From: Brevundimonas pondensis
GTDB taxonomy: Bacteria > Pseudomonadota > Alphaproteobacteria > Caulobacterales > Caulobacteraceae
Assembly (NCBI RefSeq): GCF_017487345.1
Contig: NZ_CP062006.1
Span: forward strand, 812,001 to 876,000
Direction of reading: 5' to 3'
DNA: 64,000 nt
Shown here: positions 27,865-37,157 of the stretch, piece after piece
How the letters are laid out: each line of letters opens with the position of its first letter
How positions within the stretch are numbered: position 1 is the first letter of the stretch
Notes under the pieces: model-generated
Database searches by the model: none
What the model was told of the DNA's origin: nothing
The model's input: the letters and a program-made list of their open reading frames with translations, nothing else
Position numbers and translations under genes: made by a program

Positions 27865-30621
27865 TCAGAACTTGTAACGGAAGCCGGCGAACACCTGACG
27901 ACCCGTGTGGTGGTGCACCGAGACCAGGTTGTAGTCGCCGACGTACTGGGTCGGCACTTCGTCGGTCAGGTTGATGCCTTCCAGCGTCAGGGTGAAGCTG
28001 TCGTTGACCTGCCACGAGGCCGAGGCGTCGACGTTGAAGGTGTCGACCACGCCCTCGATCGCATTGCCGTTGCGGCCCGGAACCTGAGTCAGGTAGCCGT
28101 CGCGGTAGGTGCCCGAGACGCGGGCGCTGAAACGCTCGTCCTCGTAGTAGAGCGTGCCGTTGTAGGCGTTCTTGGACAGTTCGGTCAGGGTGTTGGTGAC
28201 GCCGTTCGGATATTCGATCTCCGAGTCCACGAAGGTGTAGTTGGCCATCACGCCGAAGTTGGACCAGATGCCGGGCAGGAAGGTGAAGGGCTGCTGGTAG
28301 GAGACTTCGAAGCCGGTCAGGTCGCCGCCTTCGGTGTTGACTGGCTGGTTGAAGACCCAGTCGGCCGAGGGCGAGCAACCGGCCACCGAGCCGCAGGCCG
28401 CGATGGCCACGCTGTCGGAAATGCCGAAGGCGTTGCCGGTGAAGGGGGCCGTGACGGCGTTGGTGGCGACGAAGCTGTCGATCTTCTTGTGGAAGACGCC
28501 CAGGGCCAGAATGGATTCCGGGGCGAAATACCATTCGACGCCGATGTCGTAGGTGGTGGCGCGCGTCGGGTCGAGCAGGGGGTTGCCCGAGTTGACGGTG
28601 CGGTTGTTGCCGGACACCGAGACGCTGCCGCCGGGGGTCAGGCTGCCCAGGCCCGGACGCGCCATGACCTTGGCGGCGGCCAGACGGATCAGGAGGTTTT
28701 CGCGCGGTTCGATGACGATGTTGGCCGAGGGCAGCCAGTCGTCATAGCTGCGGCTCGACCGCACCTGGATCGGCGTGCCGGCGGCGATCTGGTAGCCCTT
28801 GGAATACTGGTCCGTGGTGACGTATCGCACGCCGACATTGCCACGGATCGGCAAGGCGGTGTCGAGGTCGAAGTCGACCTGGGCGTAGGCGCCCGTGGTC
28901 TTTTCCTCGACCGAGCGGTTGTTGCCGCTCGCGGGCATCCAGCTCAGGGCGTAGTTGTCGAAGCCGAACAGGTCGGCCGCCTTCTGATAGTCGGGGATCA
29001 GCCAGTTCAGTGCCGTGCCCGACGGAATGTCCCAACCGTCCGAGAAGCCGACCGAGCGGCTGTAGCTTCCGATCGCCGCGGCAGCCACGGCGGCGGGGAT
29101 GCAGGCCTCGGCATTGGCTGTGACCGCCAGCGGCGGGGTGCAGCTGGCCGGATCGCGGCGCTGTTCCGTCGTGGCGAAGGTATAGTCCTTGAAGAAGTAG
29201 CCGGTCTTCAGCTGGACGTTGTCGTTGATGTCGAAGACCGTGTTCACCTGGACGGTGTCATAGGTGTTGTCAGCCGTCTGCGGCCGCATGCGGATCTGCG
29301 ACAGGCGCCACTGGGCCGGATCGTTGACGTCGAAGCCGTAGGTGATCAGCGGCAGGTTCGAGTTCTGGCGATAGTCATAGACGTAATTCTGCGAGTCCGT
29401 CTTGTCGAACAGCAGGGTCGTCTGGATCGGGTTGTCGTGCTCGGACTTGCTGGAGCCGACCAGGGCGTCCATGCGGAAGCGGTCGTTGAAGTCATGCTTG
29501 AAGTTCAGCGTGACCTGGGTGAACTCGGTCGACAACTCGTCGTAGCGGGACTCTGAGCGCACATCGACGTTGTCGAAGCGCCCATAGAGCATGTTGCCGT
29601 TGGCGTCGACGAAGGAGTCGCGAACGATGATGCCGTTGCGGCCGGCGTTTCCGCTGGCGCTGAAGTCCGGCGCCTGCAGGAAGTGTTCGAAGCGAGTGGC
29701 GCTGAAGTCGGCGTAGAGGACATCCAGGCTGACTTCGGTCGCATCGCTGGGGCGCCATTGCAGGGCGGCGGTGACGCCCAGGCGGTCCTGATCGTGTTCC
29801 AGAATACCGTAGCGCGGCAGGCGAGGGGTGAAGGCGTTGATCACGCCCTGGCCCTGACCGGCGCGGCCGATGTTTCCGCCCTGCCAGCGCACGGTGCTGT
29901 GGCCTTCTTCCAGGGCCTCGCGGGTCGAATAGGCGACCGAGAGCAGGGCGCCGAACTTGCCGTCGGCCCAGGTGTTGGAAATCAGGAAGGCGCCGCGCGG
30001 GTCGGCGTTCTGGGCCAGGTCATTGTAGCCGAGCTGCCCGGAGACGGCGACCGTCAGGCCGTCCTTGTAGTCGAAGGGACGCGCGGCGCGCAGATCGACC
30101 GTGGCGCCCAGCGAGCCTTCCTCGGTTTCGCCCGAGGCGGTCTTGCGCACCGTGATGCTGTTGAACAGGTCCGAGGCGAAGACGTTGAAATCGAAACCGC
30201 GGCCGCGGTTGGTGCCGCCCGAGCTGTCTGTGCCGCCGGTGGTGCCCAGGGCCTCCATGCCGTTGATGCGGATGCGGGTGAAATCGGGGCCGAGACCGCG
30301 CACCGAGATGTTGCGGCCTTCGCCGGCGTCGCGGGTGATGGCGACGCCCGGGATGCGCTGGATGGCTTCGGCCAGGTTCTGGTCCGGGAAGTCGGCGATG
30401 TCCTCGGCGACGATAACATCGACAGCGCCGGCCTCGCGCTTCTTGACGTTCAGGGCCTGGGCCAGGCTGCCGCGGAAGCCGGTGACGACGATTTCATCGA
30501 CGGTTGTCGTTTCCGGCTCGGCCTGCTGCGCCTGCGCGGCGCCGGCCAGAGCGAGCGTCAGAACGCCCAAAGAGGCGCCGAGGGTCAGCGCATGGCGCGC
30601 ACGGGTAGCGTGGTGGGTCAT
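27865..30621 (-). CDS. TonB-dependent receptor of the pectin/hexuronate locus
   Basis: 918-residue outer-membrane receptor of the 'Xanthomonas-Caulobacter' type. Signal peptide (TLGASLGVLTLALAGAAQA), TonB box (VDEIVVTGFRGSL), and the diagnostic plug wording VDVIVAEDIADFPDQNLAEAIQRIPGV, ISVRGLGPDFTRI, NVFASDLFNSITVRK follow. The barrel ends FAGFRYKF. AGGAGG precedes the ATG. This receptor class is linked to carbohydrate uptake. It is divergent from uxaC, and two copies of the TGACACCGG operator lie in the shared promoter region. The ligand is therefore probably pectin-derived oligogalacturonides (inference). Confidence 0.93.
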   Translation of the reverse strand: MTHHATRARHALTLGASLGVLTLALAGAAQAQQAEPETTTVDEIVVTGFRGSLAQALNVKKREAGAVDVIVAEDIADFPDQNLAEAIQRIPGVAITRDAGEGRNISVRGLGPDFTRIRINGMEALGTTGGTDSSGGTNRGRGFDFNVFASDLFNSITVRKTASGETEEGSLGATVDLRAARPFDYKDGLTVAVSGQLGYNDLAQNADPRGAFLISNTWADGKFGALLSVAYSTREALEEGHSTVRWQGGNIGRAGQGQGVINAFTPRLPRYGILEHDQDRLGVTAALQWRPSDATEVSLDVLYADFSATRFEHFLQAPDFSASGNAGRNGIIVRDSFVDANGNMLYGRFDNVDVRSESRYDELSTEFTQVTLNFKHDFNDRFRMDALVGSSKSEHDNPIQTTLLFDKTDSQNYVYDYRQNSNLPLITYGFDVNDPAQWRLSQIRMRPQTADNTYDTVQVNTVFDINDNVQLKTGYFFKDYTFATTEQRRDPASCTPPLAVTANAEACIPAAVAAAAIGSYSRSVGFSDGWDIPSGTALNWLIPDYQKAADLFGFDNYALSWMPASGNNRSVEEKTTGAYAQVDFDLDTALPIRGNVGVRYVTTDQYSKGYQIAAGTPIQVRSSRSYDDWLPSANIVIEPRENLLIRLAAAKVMARPGLGSLTPGGSVSVSGNNRTVNSGNPLLDPTRATTYDIGVEWYFAPESILALGVFHKKIDSFVATNAVTAPFTGNAFGISDSVAIAACGSVAGCSPSADWVFNQPVNTEGGDLTGFEVSYQQPFTFLPGIWSNFGVMANYTFVDSEIEYPNGVTNTLTELSKNAYNGTLYYEDERFSARVSGTYRDGYLTQVPGRNGNAIEGVVDTFNVDASASWQVNDSFTLTLEGINLTDEVPTQYVGDYNLVSVHHHTGRQVFAGFRYKF

Positions 30622-30963
30622 CTATATCCTCCTCCCAGTTGAGCCTTTCGGGGATCGCACGTCCCCGTTCCAGCCGCCGCGATCGCGGGAACCGGTGTCA
30701 TTTGCGTTTGTCACGCTATGGCACCGGTGTCATACATAGCTACGCATAGTTTTCTGCGTGTGGCAAGGCGATGGCGAACGTCGATCCGGCGGGGTGCAAA
30801 CGTCCTGACCGCGCACAGAAAAACCATGACCGACCGCATCGAGGCGGGCGGCGCACAGGGAGATGATCATGCCGACCCAGCCCCGCGCGTCTGCCACGAC
30901 ATGCGAATCGTCTTTCACCAGCCCGAGCATCCGCGGGCCTGTATCTCCGCTTCGAGAGTTCGC
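30622..30963. promoter_or_regulatory. Divergent promoter region with two LacI-type operators
   Basis: 342 bp between the receptor and uxaC starts, with no gene. It holds two operator copies: 30687-30700 (reverse complement TGACACCGGTTCCC) and 30719-30732 (reverse complement TGACACCGGTGCCA, almost a perfect palindrome). Their centres are 32 bp apart, three helical turns. They are 66-111 nt upstream of the receptor start and about 230 nt upstream of uxaC. The remaining 230 nt before uxaC show nothing recognisable and may be a long leader. Confidence 0.75.
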
Positions 30964-32379
30964 ATGACCCAGCCGTTGCGCTTGAACCCCGACCGTCTGT
31001 TTCAGGCTGACGCCGACACCCGCGCCGTCGCGCGCCGTCTCTATGCCGAGGTGAAGGGGCTGCCGATCATCAGCCCGCACGGCCACACGGACCCTGCCTG
31101 GTTCGCGGGCAATGAGAACTTCGCCAACCCGGCCGAGCTATTGATCACGCCTGATCACTACGTCTTTCGCATGCTGCACTCGCAGGGCATGGCGATGGAG
31201 GACCTGGGGGTGCCGCGCGCCGACGGCGGCCCGGTCGAGGCTGATCCGCGCAAGATCTGGCGCCGCTTCGCCGAGAACTATCACCTGTTCCGCGGCACGC
31301 CCTCGCGCATGTGGCACGACTGGGTCTACGCCGAGGCTTTCGGCATCGACGTGCGCCTGTCGGCCGAGACGGCGGACCACTACTACGACGTCATCGACGC
31401 GGCGCTGCAGACCGACGCCTTCAAGCCGCGCGCCCTGTTCGACCGTTACAACATCGAGGTCCTGACCACGACGGAAAGCCCGCTCGACGCGCTGGAACAC
31501 CACAAGGTCATCAAGGCCTCGGGTTGGAAGGGCAGGGTCCTGACCGCCTATCGCCCCGACCCGGTTCTGGACCCGGACTACGAGGGCTTCCGCGACAATC
31601 TGAAGATCCTGGCCGAGCAGACCGGCCGCGATACGATGTCGTGGGGCGGCTATCTGCAGGCGCTGCGCGACCGCCGGGCCTTCTTCATCGAGATGGGCGC
31701 CACCTCGACCGACCACGGCCACCCGACCGCCTTCACCGCCGACCTGTCGAAAACGGATGCCGAGGCCCTGTTCAAGCGGGTCTCGACCGCCCCGGCGACG
31801 CCAGCAGACGCCGAACTGTTCCGCGGCCAGATGCTGACCGAGATGGCCGCCATGTCGGTCGAGGACGGTCTGGTGATGCAGCTTCACCCCGGCAGCTTCC
31901 GCAACCACTCGGCCACGGTGTTCAACCGCTTTGGCCGCGACAAGGGCTGCGATATTCCGACCCAGACCGACTATGTGCGGGCGCTGAAGCCGCTGCTGGA
32001 TCGGTTCGGGTCTGACACGCGCCTGACCCTGATCCTGTTTACCCTGGACGAGACCTCCTACAGCCGCGAACTGGCCCCCTTGGCTGGTCACTATCCGGCG
32101 TTGAAGTTGGGGCCGAGCTGGTGGTTCCATGACAGCCCCGAGGGCATGCGTCGTTTCCGCGAACAGGTCACCGAGACGGCGGGTTTCTACAACACCGTCG
32201 GCTTCAACGACGACACGCGCGCCTTCCTGTCGATCCCGGCGCGTCACGACGTGGCCCGGCGCATGGACTGCGGCTTCCTGGCGAAGATGGTGGTCGAACA
32301 CCGGATGGAGGAGGACGAGGCCCATGAGCTGGCCCATGCCCTGACCTATGGTCTGGTCAAGGCGGCCTACAAGCTGTGA
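30964..32379 (+). CDS. uxaC: Glucuronate isomerase
   Basis: 471 residues, standard length for UxaC. It interconverts D-glucuronate/D-fructuronate and D-galacturonate/D-tagaturonate in the cytosol. Recognisable stretches: LPIISPHGHTDPAWFAGN near the N-terminus (metal/substrate His), TTESPLDALEHHKVI, ATSTDHGHPTA, LHPGSFRNHS, LGPSWWFHDSPEGM and NTVGFNDDTRAF. The ATG at 30964 is chosen because homology begins directly there; the open frame reaches back to 30718 through non-protein-like sequence. Its stop overlaps the GTG of the next gene by 4 nt (GTGA). First gene of the uxaC - reductase - uxaA operon. Confidence 0.96.
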   Translation: MTQPLRLNPDRLFQADADTRAVARRLYAEVKGLPIISPHGHTDPAWFAGNENFANPAELLITPDHYVFRMLHSQGMAMEDLGVPRADGGPVEADPRKIWRRFAENYHLFRGTPSRMWHDWVYAEAFGIDVRLSAETADHYYDVIDAALQTDAFKPRALFDRYNIEVLTTTESPLDALEHHKVIKASGWKGRVLTAYRPDPVLDPDYEGFRDNLKILAEQTGRDTMSWGGYLQALRDRRAFFIEMGATSTDHGHPTAFTADLSKTDAEALFKRVSTAPATPADAELFRGQMLTEMAAMSVEDGLVMQLHPGSFRNHSATVFNRFGRDKGCDIPTQTDYVRALKPLLDRFGSDTRLTLILFTLDETSYSRELAPLAGHYPALKLGPSWWFHDSPEGMRRFREQVTETAGFYNTVGFNDDTRAFLSIPARHDVARRMDCGFLAKMVVEHRMEEDEAHELAHALTYGLVKAAYKL

Positions 32380-33845
32380 CCCGCCTGAACGACGCGGCCC
32401 TGAAGGGCCTGCCCGCCGAGGTCGCGCGCCCCGCCTATGACCGTAGTCACGTGAAGACCGGCGTGGTCCATCTGGGCATCGGCGCCTTTCACCGCGCCCA
32501 CCAGGCGGTGGTGTTCGACGATGCGCTGAAGAGCGGCGACCTGCGCTGGGGCGTCTTGGGCGCCTCGCTGCGCTCGCCGGGCGTGCGCGACCAACTGAAC
32601 CCGCAGGACGGCCTCTACACCCTGGTCGTTCGCGACGGCTCGGATGAGCACCTGCGGGTGATCGGGGCCGGACGAGGGGTTCTGGTGGGGGCGGAAGACC
32701 CCGCAGCCCTGGTCGCCGCCATGGCCGACGCCGACGTCCATATCGTCACCCTGACCGTGACCGAGAAGGGTTATCGCCTCGACCCGGCGACCGGCGTCCT
32801 GTTGATGGACGATCCGGAGGTGGCGGCGGATCTGGCCGACATCGCCGCGCCCCGCACCGCGCCGGGCTTCATCGTCGCGGCCTTGCAGGCGCGCAAGACG
32901 GCGGGGCTGAAGCCCTTCACCGTCATCTCCTGCGACAATCTTCCGCATAACGGCCAGCGCATCCGCGCCGGGGTCATCGCCATGGCTCGCCATGTTGATC
33001 GGTCGCTGGCCGACTGGATCGAGGCCGAGGGCGCCTTTCCCCAGACCATGATCGACCGGATCGTGCCGGCGACCATCCCCGACGACGTGGCCCGGCTGAG
33101 CGCCCGCCTCGGTCTCGAGGACCAGGGCATGGTCAAGGCCGAGCCCTTCACCCAGTGGGTGATCGAGGACTGGTTCGCGGGCGAGCGGCCCGACTTTGTC
33201 GCCTTCGGCGTGCAACTGACCGACGCGGTCGCGCCGTGGGAAGACGCCAAGCTGCGCCTGCTCAACGGCGCCCATTCGGCGACGGCCTATCTCGGCGCCC
33301 TGTCGGGCAATGAGCATGTGCATGAGGCCGTGGCTGTCCCGGCCTTCCGCGCCTTTATCGAGGCTCTGTGGGACGAGGCGCAGACGACGCTGAACCCGCC
33401 GCCGGGGCTGGACGTGTCGGCCTATCGCGACGAACTGATGGCCCGCTTCTCCAACTCGGCTCTGATGCATCGGACGCGCCAGATCGCCATGGACGGCTCG
33501 CAGAAGCTGCCGCAACGGCTGCTGGCCGGCGCCGCCGAGCGATTGGCCGCCGGGCAGGGGATCGAAGCCCTGGCGCTGGGCGTCGCCGCCTGGATGCGCT
33601 GGCAGGAGGGCGTGACCGAGAGCGGAGAGACCGTGGTGGTCGACGACCCTCTGGCGGCGCGCACAGCCGAACTGATCGCGGCGTCCGAGAACGACGAGGC
33701 CGAGGTCCGCGCCCTGCTGACCCTGTCAGCGGTCTTCCCGGCATCGTTGGCGACCGATCGGCGCTTTGTCGAGGCGGTAACGGGCGCCTTCCTGTCCTTG
33801 AGAGAGAACGGCGCCGTCGAGGCCGCGCGCCGTGTGACGGAGTAG
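32376..33845 (+). CDS. Mannitol-dehydrogenase-family hexuronate reductase (UxuB/UxaB role)
   Basis: 489 residues, polyol-specific long-chain dehydrogenase. Rossmann start VVHLGIGAFHRAHQAVVFDD, family signature TVISCDNLPHNGQRIRAGV, and catalytic-domain residues in KLRLLNGAHSATAYLG (Lys-x5-Asn-x2-His). By sequence it looks like fructuronate reductase (UxuB), giving D-mannonate. The next gene, however, is uxaA, which needs altronate from a tagaturonate reductase (UxaB). No uxuA is in the window. So it either reduces tagaturonate or both ketouronates, or uxuA is elsewhere. GTG start overlaps the uxaC stop; only 3 nt to uxaA. Confidence 0.9.
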   Translation: MTRLNDAALKGLPAEVARPAYDRSHVKTGVVHLGIGAFHRAHQAVVFDDALKSGDLRWGVLGASLRSPGVRDQLNPQDGLYTLVVRDGSDEHLRVIGAGRGVLVGAEDPAALVAAMADADVHIVTLTVTEKGYRLDPATGVLLMDDPEVAADLADIAAPRTAPGFIVAALQARKTAGLKPFTVISCDNLPHNGQRIRAGVIAMARHVDRSLADWIEAEGAFPQTMIDRIVPATIPDDVARLSARLGLEDQGMVKAEPFTQWVIEDWFAGERPDFVAFGVQLTDAVAPWEDAKLRLLNGAHSATAYLGALSGNEHVHEAVAVPAFRAFIEALWDEAQTTLNPPPGLDVSAYRDELMARFSNSALMHRTRQIAMDGSQKLPQRLLAGAAERLAAGQGIEALALGVAAWMRWQEGVTESGETVVVDDPLAARTAELIAASENDEAEVRALLTLSAVFPASLATDRRFVEAVTGAFLSLRENGAVEAARRVTE

Positions 33846-33848
33846 AGC

Positions 33849-35348
33849 ATGAGCCGCGTCCTGATCCTGAACCCCGCCGATGATGTGGCCATCGCTCTGG
33901 ATGACATCGCTGCAGGCGACACGCCCGAGGGTCTGGCTGCGCCCGCGCGCGCCGACATCGCCACCGGGCACAAGATCGCTCGCCATGCCGTGGAGGCGGG
34001 CGGTCTGGTCCGCCGCTATGGTCAGGTCATCGGGCGGGCGATAGCCCCCATCGAGGTAGGCGATCATGTCCACGTCCACAACCTGGCCATGGCCGAGGAC
34101 GGGCGTGAGGCCGAGGTGGGGGCGGACGTCCATGCGCCGACGCCGCTGTCCGGCGCGACCTTCAACGGCATCGTCCGCGCTGACGGCCGGGTCGGCACCC
34201 GCAACTACATCGGCGTCCTGACCAGCGTGAACTGCGCGGCCACGGTGGCGCGGCGGATCGCCGACGCCTTCCCCGACGCCAGCCTGCCCAAGGGCGTGGA
34301 CGGGGTGGTGGCCTTCACCCATCAGGGCGGTTGCGGCGGGTCGTCGCTGTCCAGCGACACGACCCTGCTGCAGCGGACGCTGGCGGGCTACGCCCGGCAT
34401 CCGAACTTCCATTCCATCCTGATTGTCGGCCTGGGCTGCGAAGCCAATCAGATCCCGGCCTGGCTGGCCAATGAGGGTCTGGAGGCTGGACCGCACCTGC
34501 GCGCCCTGACCATTCAGGAGGCCGGGGGCACGGCCCGCGCCATCGAGGCGGGCATCGAAGTCGTGCGCGAACTGGTGGCGGAGGCCGCCAAGGTCGAGCG
34601 TCAGCCGGTGTCGGCCTCGCACCTGACGGTCGGTCTGCAATGCGGCGGGTCGGACGGCTGGTCCGGCGTGACAGCCAATCCGGCGCTGGGGGCTGCGGTG
34701 GACCTGCTGGTCGCGCACGGCGGCTCGGCCATGTTGTCGGAGACGCCCGAGATCTGGGGCGCGGAGCACCTGCTGCTGCGCCGTGCGGCCTCGCAAGAGG
34801 TAGCGGACAGGCTGAACGCCCGTCTGGAATGGTGGCGCACCTATGCCGACAAACACGGCATGGAGCTGAACAACAATCCGTCGCCCGGTAACCTGAAGGG
34901 TGGACTGACGACCATTCTGGAGAAGTCGCTGGGCGCGGTGGCCAAGTCGGGTTCGACGCCGCTGAACGACGTGATCGGTTACGCCGAGCCGCTGACGGCC
35001 AAGGGCCTGAGCTTCATGGACAGCCCCGGCTATGATCCCTGCTCGGCGACGGGCCAGATCGCCTCGGGCGCCAATTTGATCGTCTTCACCACGGGACGTG
35101 GCTCGGTCTTCGGCGCCAAGCCCGCGCCGTCGATCAAAGTCGCCTCGAACGCCAAACTGGCGAGCTGGATGGACGAGGACATGGACATCGACGCTTCGCC
35201 GGTCCTGACGGGAGTGGCGATGGAGGCGGTCGGTCGCGCCATCTTCGAGCGGATGCTGGCCGTGGCCTCGGGCGAGCCGTCCAAGTCCGAGGCTCTGGGC
35301 ATCGGCGACAACGAGTTCGTGCCCTGGCAGGTCGGCGCCTATCTCTAG
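33849..35348 (+). CDS. uxaA: Altronate dehydratase
   Basis: 499 residues, the usual length. UxaA converts D-altronate to 2-keto-3-deoxygluconate (KDG). N-terminal SAF domain (about 10-85: GHKIARHAVEAGGLVRRYGQ, IEVGDHVHVHNL) and the catalytic domain with FNGIVRADGRVGTRNYIGVL, THQGGCGG, GLGCEANQI, LQCGGSDGWSG and SATGQIASGANLIVFTTGRGS. Conserved cysteines likely bind the catalytic iron. Last gene of the uxaC operon; KDG feeds KdgK encoded at 37158. Confidence 0.95.
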   Translation: MSRVLILNPADDVAIALDDIAAGDTPEGLAAPARADIATGHKIARHAVEAGGLVRRYGQVIGRAIAPIEVGDHVHVHNLAMAEDGREAEVGADVHAPTPLSGATFNGIVRADGRVGTRNYIGVLTSVNCAATVARRIADAFPDASLPKGVDGVVAFTHQGGCGGSSLSSDTTLLQRTLAGYARHPNFHSILIVGLGCEANQIPAWLANEGLEAGPHLRALTIQEAGGTARAIEAGIEVVRELVAEAAKVERQPVSASHLTVGLQCGGSDGWSGVTANPALGAAVDLLVAHGGSAMLSETPEIWGAEHLLLRRAASQEVADRLNARLEWWRTYADKHGMELNNNPSPGNLKGGLTTILEKSLGAVAKSGSTPLNDVIGYAEPLTAKGLSFMDSPGYDPCSATGQIASGANLIVFTTGRGSVFGAKPAPSIKVASNAKLASWMDEDMDIDASPVLTGVAMEAVGRAIFERMLAVASGEPSKSEALGIGDNEFVPWQVGAYL

Positions 35349-35367
35349 GCGCCAACTTTACCGCTGA

Positions 35368-37029
35368 TCACCCCGCCAGGGTCTCGATCAGTTCGCCCAT
35401 GTTGCGGATGAAGACCTGGGTCGAGACGCACTCGACCGGATAGTCGGTATTGTAGGGCGAGGTGTCCCACAGGTCGCCGACGCGGGTGGTCTGATACTCG
35501 CCGCCCGTCACCGCCGCCGGGGCCTCGCCGATATAGGGGTTCGAGGTGGTGGTCAGGGGCGAGGGCCAGTAGCCGCGCGCGTTCAGGCCCGCGACCAGTT
35601 CAGCGGCGCGGCCTGGCGCGGGCTTGGCCAGACGGCGCGCGTCCGACGACATGTCCCAGACGTCCACGTCCTGCAGGGTGAAGTATTTTGGCAGTTTCAG
35701 CGACCCGGCGCGGGCCTTCAGCGGCGAGTTGCGGCTGGCTTCCTCGGGCGACTGGGCGGCCAGTTCCTCGTACTCGCGACGCAGGGCGGCGGTGTCGACG
35801 TTGCGGAATGAGCCGTAGTGGACGATCAGGTTGTTCGGGTTGGCGTCCGCATAATATTGGCCGTTGGTGATGTTGGACCCGCGCCGGTGGATATAGACTG
35901 GGGTGTTCGAGCCTTCGAGGATGAAGGTCGGGTGGGTGCGACCCGGCGCGATCAGGTTCTGGGGCGTCTTGACCTGATCCAGCCAGTCCAGGGCCTCGGG
36001 CAGGCGCGTCAGGTATTTGCGGTCGCCGGTCAGGCGATAGAAGCCCAGCATCGACTTGATATTGGCGCCCGTGGTGTGGGTGGCGAAGGCTTGCGGCTCG
36101 ATGGTGCGAGCGCCGGCCGGCTTCAGCGTGTCGGGGAAGTGCTGAAGGCCCCAGGCCGGTTGAGGCATGGGCTGCTGGGTCTTCACATAGATGTCCATGC
36201 CGCGATGGATGGCGTCCAGCAGGCGCGCATCGCCGCGACCGTTCACCGCCAGCCCCTGATAGGCGTAGAGCAGGAACTCCAGGTTCTCGCCGGCCACATC
36301 GTCGTTGAAGGTGATGTAGGGGGTGTAGTCCTCGTGGCCGTGAACGCCGCCGCCCTGGACGAAGGGATAGCGTTGGGGCCAGCCGCCGTTGGCGTACTGG
36401 GCGTCGAGGACGAACTGGATCGCCTTGTCCAGCGGGGCGCGATACTTGCGCTCGCGCTTCTCCAGATAGACCCGCAGCAGCAGTTGCGATGCCTCGGCCG
36501 TGCCCGCGTCGTCGAAGGTGGCGTTGCCGTAGTAGCGGTGGAATTCCTCCATCCGCCAGGCGTTCTTGCCATAGGTGGCGTACCAGCGTTTCAGCGACTC
36601 CTCGCCCGCCGTGTCGATGACGTAGTTCCAGCCGCCCGCCGGGTGCTGGCCGCGCACCAGGGCGTCGGTCGCGGACTTGGCCGCCTCGTAGAACTGCTCG
36701 TCGCCGGTGGCGTGATAGGCGTCGAGGAAGGCGTGACCGACCGTCGCCGTGCCCGGAGGCTGAACCCAGATCATCGTCGGCGAGGCTTCCAGTTCGCCCC
36801 AGCGGCGCGAGAAGTCGGGCAGGACGTTCCAGACATAGCCGCCCTCGACGGCGGCCTCGTCGGTCATGAAGCGGGTCGCGCGCTTCATCGCGGCAATGAC
36901 GGCGGCGCGGTCGGGCGCGGCCTGAAGCACAGTCTTGGCCAGAGCAGGGGAGAGGGCAGGGGCGGAGGCGGCCGTGAAGGTCGCGGCGGCGCCGGCGGCC
37001 AGCAGGGCGCGGCGGTTCATGAGCGTCAT
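35368..37029 (-). CDS. Pectate lyase, polysaccharide lyase family 10
   Basis: 553 residues. Tat-like leader (MNRRALLAAGAAATFTAA) followed by a helical-barrel lyase with the PL10 hallmarks GGYVWNVLPDFSRRWGELEASPTMIWVQPPGTA, QYANGGWPQRYP, YTPYITFNDD and HRRGSNITNGQYY. It cleaves polygalacturonate by beta-elimination, giving 4,5-unsaturated oligogalacturonides. Start: ATG 37029 with AGGAAG 6 nt upstream; an earlier in-frame start at 37104 would cut through the operator. It has its own operator copy at 37099-37112, 70 nt upstream, so it is regulated separately from kdgK, which ends just before. Confidence 0.92.
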   Translation of the reverse strand: MTLMNRRALLAAGAAATFTAASAPALSPALAKTVLQAAPDRAAVIAAMKRATRFMTDEAAVEGGYVWNVLPDFSRRWGELEASPTMIWVQPPGTATVGHAFLDAYHATGDEQFYEAAKSATDALVRGQHPAGGWNYVIDTAGEESLKRWYATYGKNAWRMEEFHRYYGNATFDDAGTAEASQLLLRVYLEKRERKYRAPLDKAIQFVLDAQYANGGWPQRYPFVQGGGVHGHEDYTPYITFNDDVAGENLEFLLYAYQGLAVNGRGDARLLDAIHRGMDIYVKTQQPMPQPAWGLQHFPDTLKPAGARTIEPQAFATHTTGANIKSMLGFYRLTGDRKYLTRLPEALDWLDQVKTPQNLIAPGRTHPTFILEGSNTPVYIHRRGSNITNGQYYADANPNNLIVHYGSFRNVDTAALRREYEELAAQSPEEASRNSPLKARAGSLKLPKYFTLQDVDVWDMSSDARRLAKPAPGRAAELVAGLNARGYWPSPLTTTSNPYIGEAPAAVTGGEYQTTRVGDLWDTSPYNTDYPVECVSTQVFIRNMGELIETLAG

Positions 37030-37098
37030 GGTGTCTTCCTCGGATGCGTCGCCTCGCAGCTCTCGCGGCTGCTTGAATTCAGCGAAGCTAATCATGAT

Positions 37099-37112
37099 TG
37101 ACACCGGTTTCC
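37099..37112. promoter_or_regulatory. LacI-type operator, pectate lyase
   Basis: TGACACCGGTTTCC, continuing TA: the same 16 bases occur in front of kduD (39102-39117, opposite strand) and in front of the hydratase/lacI pair (41097-41112). It lies in the 128-bp gap between pectate lyase and kdgK. Confidence 0.8.
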
Positions 37113-37157
37113 TAGTGCCGATGCGCGACTGGAAACGCGTTGGTTTTCACGAAGCCG

